Source of the DNA: Clostridia bacterium
Lineage (GTDB): Bacteria > Bacillota > Clostridia > Oscillospirales > CAG-272
Assembly: GCA_017387685.1 (NCBI GenBank)
Contig: JAFOEU010000029.1
Coordinates: 1-60,465, forward strand
Length of the DNA: 60,465 bases
Reading direction: 5' to 3'
Made by a program: the position numbers and the translations under genes. Shown piece by piece: positions 55,238 to 60,465 of the stretch. Below the pieces are notes generated by a model that worked only from the letters and a program-made list of their open reading frames with translations, was not told the DNA's origin and did no database searches. How positions within the stretch are numbered: position 1 is the first letter of the stretch; the number at the start of each line of letters is the position of its first letter.

Positions 55238-56245
55238 ATGAAGACCTTTGTGACTCTGCCGAAAAACTCGGTTTTTCCGACCTTTTTTACCAACGAAAAT
55301 ATCGCCCTTGCCGAGTCGCTCGGCGAGGTGATCTGGAATGATAAGGAAATACAACTGACACACGATGAGATTGCTCAAAGCATCGGGAACAGCGACGTTT
55401 ACGTGACCGGCTGGGGCTCTCCGCGCCTTGACGCGAGAATTCTCGATGTAGCTCCGAGCCTTAAATTACTCGTCCATCTCTGCGGTACGGTCGTTCCCGT
55501 TGTCAGCGACGAGCTGTGGGAGCGCGGTATCCGCGTCGTTTCCGGCAACGATTTCTTTGCTGAATCGGTCGCCGAGGGAACGATCGGATACATCCTTTCC
55601 GCTCTGCGCGATATCCCGAAATACAGCTCGCGCCTCAAAAATGAAAGGAAGTGGAAGACTTCATCCGACACCAACCGCGGTCTGCTCGGTAAGACCGTCG
55701 GAATCGTCAGCTACGGCGCGATCGCGCACCATCTTGTGCGGATGCTTCAGCCTTTCCGCGTGAAGATCAAGCTTTACGACATCAAGCCGATCCCCGAGGC
55801 TGACAAGGCTATGTATAATATCACCGAAGCGAGCCTTGAGGATCTCTTTTCCATCTGTGATATAGTCACGGTTCACACGCCGCTCAACGAGCATACGCAC
55901 CACTTGATCGGCGCACCGCTGCTTTCGCTTCTGAAAGATGACGCGCTGTTTGTCAACACCTCGCGCGGTGCCGTTATAGATCAAGCGGCACTTGAGAGCG
56001 AGCTTGAAAAGGGGCGTTTTCGCGCGTTCCTCGACGTTTACGAAAAAGAGCCGCCTTCCGTCGAAAGCCGACTTTACGGGCTCCCGAATGTGATAATGAT
56101 GCCTCACATGGGTGGTCCGACCGTCGATCTGCGACGTGATATAACCCAAGCGTTACTTATCGAAGCATCCGATTTCCTTAAAAACGGCGCGCCGTTGCCA
56201 CACGAAATAACCCGTGCCGCCGCGTCTATGATGTCAAGGAGTTAA
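55238..56245 (+). CDS. D-2-hydroxyacid dehydrogenase family protein
   Basis: A 335-aa NAD(P)-dependent oxidoreductase of the phosphoglycerate-dehydrogenase type. The catalytic Arg is in NTSRGAVIDQAAL, Glu in YEKEPP and His in MPHMGGPT. The cofactor loop, usually GxGxxG, reads SYGAIA (about 157-162), so the first Gly is Ser and the last Ala. ATG 55238 follows GGAGGTGA (ATG 55235 is possible). It heads a tight operon (2 bp, 4-bp overlap, 9 bp) with the heparinase-like, isomerase and GH43 genes, so it may oxidise or reduce a sugar acid released from a polysaccharide. Confidence 0.88.
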   Translation: MKTFVTLPKNSVFPTFFTNENIALAESLGEVIWNDKEIQLTHDEIAQSIGNSDVYVTGWGSPRLDARILDVAPSLKLLVHLCGTVVPVVSDELWERGIRVVSGNDFFAESVAEGTIGYILSALRDIPKYSSRLKNERKWKTSSDTNRGLLGKTVGIVSYGAIAHHLVRMLQPFRVKIKLYDIKPIPEADKAMYNITEASLEDLFSICDIVTVHTPLNEHTHHLIGAPLLSLLKDDALFVNTSRGAVIDQAALESELEKGRFRAFLDVYEKEPPSVESRLYGLPNVIMMPHMGGPTVDLRRDITQALLIEASDFLKNGAPLPHEITRAAASMMSRS

Positions 56246-56247
56246 AA

Positions 56248-58089
56248 ATGATTATTTCACCATATAAAAAACCACCCGTCACGCCTCCGCCCGAGCATCC
56301 GAGGCTGATGCTCCGCCGTAAGAATCTTGAAAGAATTTCAAATGCCGACCGCAATTCAACAGCTTGGAGGCAATACCGCGAGCTTTGCGAATTCCCCGTT
56401 TGCGGTGAGGGCGCGATGCGGGATAAAGGAACTTATCATTTGAAGGAATACCTCGCACTTGAGGCGAAGGCACTTGAAGCTTTGCTTGAAAACGATGGGG
56501 AAAAGGGAAGAGACACTATCGAAACCTTGCTTTTTCTGCTTCGCGGTGTCGTGGTACACGATGATTATATGAAAGCGCGATTCGCGGGGCATCTTATCTT
56601 CCTTGCCTCCGAGGTCTACGATTGGTGCTATGATCTGCTGACCTCCTCCGAGCGTGACGAAATAATCTCGCGTTGTGAAGCTCTTGCTGAAAAATACCTC
56701 GAAATGGGTTACCCGCCAGCAAAGCAAGCGGCAATCAGCGGTCACGGCAACGAGGCACAGCTCTTGCGTGATCTGCTCGCGTTTTCTATCGCGGTCTATG
56801 ACGAGCGTCCCGATATTTATAATTTCTGTGCGGGCAGACTTTTTGAGGAGTATATCCCCGCATATGAAAAGGTTTTCGAGGGCGAATTTCATCCGCAAGG
56901 TCCTTGCTACGGCTCGTACCGCTACGCTTGGGCGATGTGGTTCGGGCTTCTCATCTATTCAATGAGCGGTGAGAGAGTTCTTCCTCCAAAGACGGTTTCA
57001 ACCGCAGAAAGTTTTATATATCTCCGCCGTCCCGACGGTGAGGCGTTGAGGCTGGGCGACGATTACAACGAAACGAAAGCGTTGTACACACATAAAAATC
57101 CCTTTTTCGTGCCGCTTTTCCTCGCGGCGGCGTATAGCGGAGATTGCCTTTGGTACTCCGAAGCGCAAAAGCAATTTCGCGAGGAATATCTCATTCCGCT
57201 CGCGTGGAGCTACGATTACTATGACGAAGGCTCGTGCGGAGAGGGCGTGATCTCGCCCGCCGTCTATCTGATATGGGATCGGCTTTCGCCCCTTGGTGAA
57301 GAAAGAACGCTCCCGAGCGGCAGATATTTTGATTTTCCCGTCGGCGCGACCGTATATAACGACGGCGAGCGCGTAGTTCTGATGAAGATCGGCTGTCTTT
57401 GGGGCGCAAATCACGACCACCTCGATACGGGTTGCTTCCAAATATACGACGGCGAGATTCTTGCTTCAGATTCGGGAGTTTACGACAGCTACGGAACCCT
57501 CCATCGCAGAAAATACACTATACACACAGTCGCGCACAACTGCATTCTCGTCGACGGCAAGGGGACTCGCTTTCCGTGCGGAAAAAAGGAACCGAGCACG
57601 CTTGACGGTTGGCTTTCGGAATACGGCATGGCAAAGGTCCTCTCGCATAGGGAAGATAACGGCGTTTATGAGATCGAGGGGGATCTGAGTGAGGCTTACG
57701 CCGAAACCTGCGTTTCGGTGACACGCAAAATGCGATTTGAACCCGATTCGGGTGAGCGCGGAATCCTTACGGTTTACGACAGCGTTGAGCCGAAGGATGA
57801 AAAATCAACCGTCGCGGTTCTTTTGCATTGTCAAAGTGAGCCCGAAATTGACGGCGATATGGTTATTATTAAAGGTAAAAATCGTGAGCTTCATTGCCGC
57901 GTTAAGAGCCCCGCAAACGTAAAAGTCGAGGTCATCGGCGGCGAGGGACACCGTTTTGAAAATGACGGAATCGACTATCTCCCGCAAGTTGACACGACGG
58001 AAGCGGGATGGGGCAGAGTTATGATTACCTCGGTCGGTAAAACCGACTTTGAGGTCGAAGCAGAGATTCGCAGAAAGGATCAAAAATGA
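56248..58089 (+). CDS. heparinase II/III-like polysaccharide lyase family protein
   Basis: A 613-aa protein without signal peptide. It has an N-terminal alpha/alpha-toroid-like region (about 20-320, with SGHGNEAQLLRDLLAFSI and GEFHPQGPCYGSYRYAW). The heparinase II/III C-terminal beta domain follows (about 340-610), with WGANHDHLDTGCFQIYDGE, a DSGVYDSYGT stretch and HTVAHNCILVDGKG, the family's hallmark. Family members cleave acidic polysaccharides such as glycosaminoglycans or alginate by beta-elimination. The lack of a signal suggests it acts on imported oligosaccharides. It overlaps the next gene by 4 bp. Confidence 0.85.
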   Translation: MIISPYKKPPVTPPPEHPRLMLRRKNLERISNADRNSTAWRQYRELCEFPVCGEGAMRDKGTYHLKEYLALEAKALEALLENDGEKGRDTIETLLFLLRGVVVHDDYMKARFAGHLIFLASEVYDWCYDLLTSSERDEIISRCEALAEKYLEMGYPPAKQAAISGHGNEAQLLRDLLAFSIAVYDERPDIYNFCAGRLFEEYIPAYEKVFEGEFHPQGPCYGSYRYAWAMWFGLLIYSMSGERVLPPKTVSTAESFIYLRRPDGEALRLGDDYNETKALYTHKNPFFVPLFLAAAYSGDCLWYSEAQKQFREEYLIPLAWSYDYYDEGSCGEGVISPAVYLIWDRLSPLGEERTLPSGRYFDFPVGATVYNDGERVVLMKIGCLWGANHDHLDTGCFQIYDGEILASDSGVYDSYGTLHRRKYTIHTVAHNCILVDGKGTRFPCGKKEPSTLDGWLSEYGMAKVLSHREDNGVYEIEGDLSEAYAETCVSVTRKMRFEPDSGERGILTVYDSVEPKDEKSTVAVLLHCQSEPEIDGDMVIIKGKNRELHCRVKSPANVKVEVIGGEGHRFENDGIDYLPQVDTTEAGWGRVMITSVGKTDFEVEAEIRRKDQK

Positions 58090-58868
58090 AAATATGCTTT
58101 TCCACTCTCGGATGCACCGAGAGAAGTCTCGGGGAAATCCTCGAATTGGCTGAGAAATATTCGATAGACGCTCTTGAGCTTCGCGGTATGGGCGGAGTGA
58201 TGGACAATCGGACAATCACCGCGCTTGCGCCCGAAAACAGAGCGGAAACCTTGAAAAAATTCACGGAATACGGCGTAAAACCGCTTATTCTCGGAACGTC
58301 GTGCAGCTTTCACAGCGCGGAAAAGCTCGAGGGCGCAATGCAGGAAGGCTACGCATCGATCGACATCGCGGCGGCAATGGGCTTTCGCGGCATCCGCGTT
58401 TTCGGCAACAATATAAAAGGCGACGAGACCGAGTGCCTCGACCGAATCATCGGCGGTATTTCGCGCCTTTGCGAATACGCTGCAGACAAGGGAGTTGCGG
58501 TTTTGCTTGAAACCCACGGAGATATCAACACCGCCTCACGCCTCGGAGCGGCCCGGGCGGCTTGCGGAAAATATGAAAACTTCGGCTTTATCTGGGACGT
58601 TTGCCACACACGCCTGACCTACGGCGAAAATTGGCGCACCTTCGTTGACGATTTCTTTCCGCTCATTCGCCATCTGCACCTCAAGGACGTCACACCCGAC
58701 GGCCTCACTCTTCCCGGAGAGGGTACGCTTCCATTGCGCGATATGACCGAATATCTCCTCGCAAAGGGCTACGACGGCTATTTTTCGCTTGAATGGGAAA
58801 AGAAATGGCACCCCGAGCTCCCGCCGATCGAGGATGCCCTGACCGCGCTTTTCGATGTTTTGAAATGA
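58086..58868 (+). CDS. sugar phosphate isomerase/epimerase (TIM barrel)
   Basis: A 260-aa protein of the AP-endonuclease-2-like TIM-barrel group. CFSTLGCTERSLGEIL opens the barrel. Metal ligands are likely Glu in VLLETHGDIN, Asp/His in IWDVCHTRL, His in IRHLHLKDV and Glu in FSLEWEKKW. Such enzymes interconvert sugars, inositols or keto-sugars. ATG overlaps the lyase stop. It probably processes the sugar freed by the lyase and GH43. Confidence 0.86.
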   Translation: MKICFSTLGCTERSLGEILELAEKYSIDALELRGMGGVMDNRTITALAPENRAETLKKFTEYGVKPLILGTSCSFHSAEKLEGAMQEGYASIDIAAAMGFRGIRVFGNNIKGDETECLDRIIGGISRLCEYAADKGVAVLLETHGDINTASRLGAARAACGKYENFGFIWDVCHTRLTYGENWRTFVDDFFPLIRHLHLKDVTPDGLTLPGEGTLPLRDMTEYLLAKGYDGYFSLEWEKKWHPELPPIEDALTALFDVLK

Positions 58869-58877
58869 GGTGACGAA

Positions 58878-59771
58878 ATGCTGAAAAGAGAAGATATACG
58901 TGTGCGCGATCCCTTTATCGTCTTTGAGGACGGCATTTATTATATGTACGCCACAACCGGCAAAACGACTTATTCCTATTACCACAGCCGCGATCTCGAA
59001 AATTGGGAAGAAGGCGGTGTAGCATTCGAAATTCCCGAAGATTTCTGGGCATACAAGGACGTCTGGGCGGGCGAGGTGCATAAATATAAAGGTAAGTTCT
59101 ACCTTTTCGTCTCCCTCCTGGGCAAAAACGGTCTCCGAGGCACGCAAATATGCGTCAGCGACACTCCTCGCGGTCCATTCCTTCCACTCGTACAGCGCGC
59201 TGTAACGCCTCTCGATCAAAGCTGTATAGACGGCACGCTTTACGTTCACGAGGGCAAACCCTACATATTCTATTCGCACGATTGGCCGGATAACTACGTC
59301 GAGGAAAAGGGCGCATTTATAGGTGAAATTTGGGGCGCGGAGCTAACGGATGATCTGACCGCGATCAAGGGCGAGCCCTGGCTTGTTTTCGGATCGGATG
59401 AATCGCCTATCTCAAAGGCAACGCCACACCGTATCAAATGGGAGGGCAAGGATTGTCTGCGCTACGGCTCGGACGCTCCGTGGATTCAGAAGCTTTCAGG
59501 CGGCTCACTCCTGATGACGTGGTCTCCCTATCTGCATAATAATTATGTCGTATTGCCCGTTATCTCGCGAAGCGGATGCATCGAGGGCCCATGGGAACAC
59601 CTCCCCGAGCCGCTTTTTGATCAAAACGGCGGCCACGCGATGTTTTTCCTCGATGCAGAGGACAGAAATATAATGTGTCTGCACGCGCCGGAGGCAAATA
59701 TGCTCGAAAGAGCTCACCTTTTTGTTGTAACCGAAGACGAAGGGAAATTGAAGATCGTAACCGAAATTTAA
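58878..59771 (+). CDS. glycoside hydrolase family 43-like protein
   Basis: A 297-aa five-bladed beta-propeller of the GH43 type without a signal peptide. The catalytic base is probably the Asp of VRDPFIVFEDG (about residue 11). SCIDGTLYVHEGKPYIFYSHDW gives the pKa-modulating Asp. The general acid, often Glu in EGP/EAP, is at the position reading SDAPWIQKLSGGSLLMTWS, so Asp stands in its place. GH43 enzymes are mostly arabinofuranosidases and xylosidases. GAGGTGACGAA precedes the ATG. Last gene of the operon, followed by a terminator. Confidence 0.85.
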   Translation: MLKREDIRVRDPFIVFEDGIYYMYATTGKTTYSYYHSRDLENWEEGGVAFEIPEDFWAYKDVWAGEVHKYKGKFYLFVSLLGKNGLRGTQICVSDTPRGPFLPLVQRAVTPLDQSCIDGTLYVHEGKPYIFYSHDWPDNYVEEKGAFIGEIWGAELTDDLTAIKGEPWLVFGSDESPISKATPHRIKWEGKDCLRYGSDAPWIQKLSGGSLLMTWSPYLHNNYVVLPVISRSGCIEGPWEHLPEPLFDQNGGHAMFFLDAEDRNIMCLHAPEANMLERAHLFVVTEDEGKLKIVTEI

Positions 59772-59778
59772 AAAAATT

Positions 59779-59810
59779 AAGCACCGAGAACTTCTCTCGG
59801 TGCTTTTATT
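59779..59810 (+). terminator. terminator after GH43 gene
   Basis: AAGCACCGAGA 59779-59789 pairs with TCTCGGTGCTT 59795-59805, then TTATT. Confidence 0.9.
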
Positions 59811-59970
59811 AATTTAATGCAAATTATATATTACTAAACATTGAATATATTCTGCGAAAATCCTCATATTTTTGCTCTCGCAGTTGCTCAGATTAATGAT
59901 TTAATGGTTGAAGACGGCAAATAATATATCAGTTACATCTACAATTTTTATTGATAAACATCAACATCTA

Positions 59971-59999
59971 TTGACAATTGCCGCGGAAGGTAGTATAAT
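59971..59999 (+). promoter_or_regulatory. promoter of prepilin-like gene
   Basis: TTGACA 59971-59976 and TATAAT 59994-59999, spacer 17 bp. The rest of 59811-60078 is A/T-rich and shows no gene. Confidence 0.9.
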
Positions 60000-60078
60000 T
60001 TAGTCACAACAAAGAACAAAAACACTCGAAGAAAACATAAAATATAACCGCCGGATTTAAGAAAGAAGGTACATAAAA

Positions 60079-60465
60079 ATGAAGAAGCTTAATAAGAACG
60101 GATTCACCGTATACAGCCTCGTGATCGCAATCGCGGCACTCGCAATCATCTCCGCAGTAATCATCCCCACCTTCGCAGGCGTTGTAAACAAGGCAAACGA
60201 AAATAACTACGTTCAGGCAAAGACCGCTCAGCAGATGGTCGATATGGTCGCAGAGCTTGACAACGAAGATCTCCTCACCTGGGAGAAGTTCGAAGCAGAA
60301 GTTGCAAAGAGCATCGGCGCGATCAACGTCCTCACCGATGAAGCAGTTCAGAACGCTCTCGTTGTTAATCTCAACGACTACTTCCGTGCAGTTAATAACG
60401 ACAACACCCTCCTCACCGAAGAGCAGGTTAAGCTCATCATCGTTCACACTCTTTCCACTTCCATC
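60079..60465 (+). CDS. prepilin-like protein, 3' end outside window
   Basis: 129 codons are visible with no stop. The N-terminus is a type IV prepilin signal: basic KKLNKNG, then FTVYSLVIAIAALAIISAVI and IPTFAGVVNKANENN, i.e. cleavage after Gly8 followed by the long hydrophobic helix of pilins and pseudopilins. The usual FTLIE is changed: position +5 of the mature protein is Ser rather than Glu. The remainder is acidic and helical (MVDMVAELDNEDLLTWEKF). It may be a surface protein exported or assembled by a type IV pilus-like machine. GAAAGAAGGT lies before the ATG. Confidence 0.8.
   Translation, partial: MKKLNKNGFTVYSLVIAIAALAIISAVIIPTFAGVVNKANENNYVQAKTAQQMVDMVAELDNEDLLTWEKFEAEVAKSIGAINVLTDEAVQNALVVNLNDYFRAVNNDNTLLTEEQVKLIIVHTLSTSI

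Overview
The window comes from a sporulating, Gram-positive Clostridia-type Firmicute, most like an uncultivated gut lineage. The evidence is the infC-rpmI-rplT operon with an L20-type leader, an HrcA/CIRCE heat-shock operon, the spoIIGA-sigE pair, strong GGAGG ribosome sites, classical intrinsic terminators and about 50% G+C. No rRNA, tRNA, CRISPR array or transposase gene was seen. Genus-level placement cannot be made from the sequence alone.

Layout. (1) 1-22,226 is dense housekeeping on the plus strand: translation (infC, rpmI, rplT, rRNA methyltransferase, leuS, rsfS, rpsU), DNA maintenance (dprA, topA, smc), tRNA modification (trmFO and an Elp3-like radical SAM enzyme), phospholipid synthesis (plsX), RNase III, ftsY, and the rdgB-yhbY-nadD-yqeK-LCP run with 4-11 bp overlaps. 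(2) 22,356-24,685 holds two surface proteins: a transglutaminase-like protein with Ig-like repeats and a lipoprotein. (3) 24,804-30,593 is the CIRCE-hrcA-grpE-dnaK-dnaJ-prmA operon. (4) 30,594-37,309 holds a minus-strand block (aspartokinase, secreted SH3/C39-like protein, ABC transporter) and a DUF1015 gene. Two copies of a ~310-320 bp structured repeat flank this segment. (5) 37,361-44,394 is plus-strand core again: spoIIGA, sigE, rpmE, hflX, yigZ, dnaG, rpoD. (6) 44,691-60,465 is accessory: a solute-binding lipoprotein, two ~79% identical SGNH hydrolases, and between them an array of paralogous XRE-TPR regulators (one with an in-frame stop, one fused to a GNAT-like domain, one fused to GNAT-like plus SUKH domains), a possible immunity-like protein and a small protein/ATPase pair. 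A polysaccharide-degradation operon follows (hydroxyacid dehydrogenase, heparinase II/III-like protein, sugar isomerase, GH43), then a truncated prepilin-like gene.

The most novel-looking material is the XRE-TPR-GNAT(-SUKH) array with its ATPase neighbour between duplicated hydrolases (46.7-55.1 kb), and the repeat pair at 30.6 and 37.0 kb, whose hairpin shows a compensatory base-pair change. Other notable points are a probable AUA start on infC, a shared extended promoter motif TGTGRTATAAT, and a prepilin-like protein lacking the usual Glu5. All functions are assigned by reading motifs; no database search was run.
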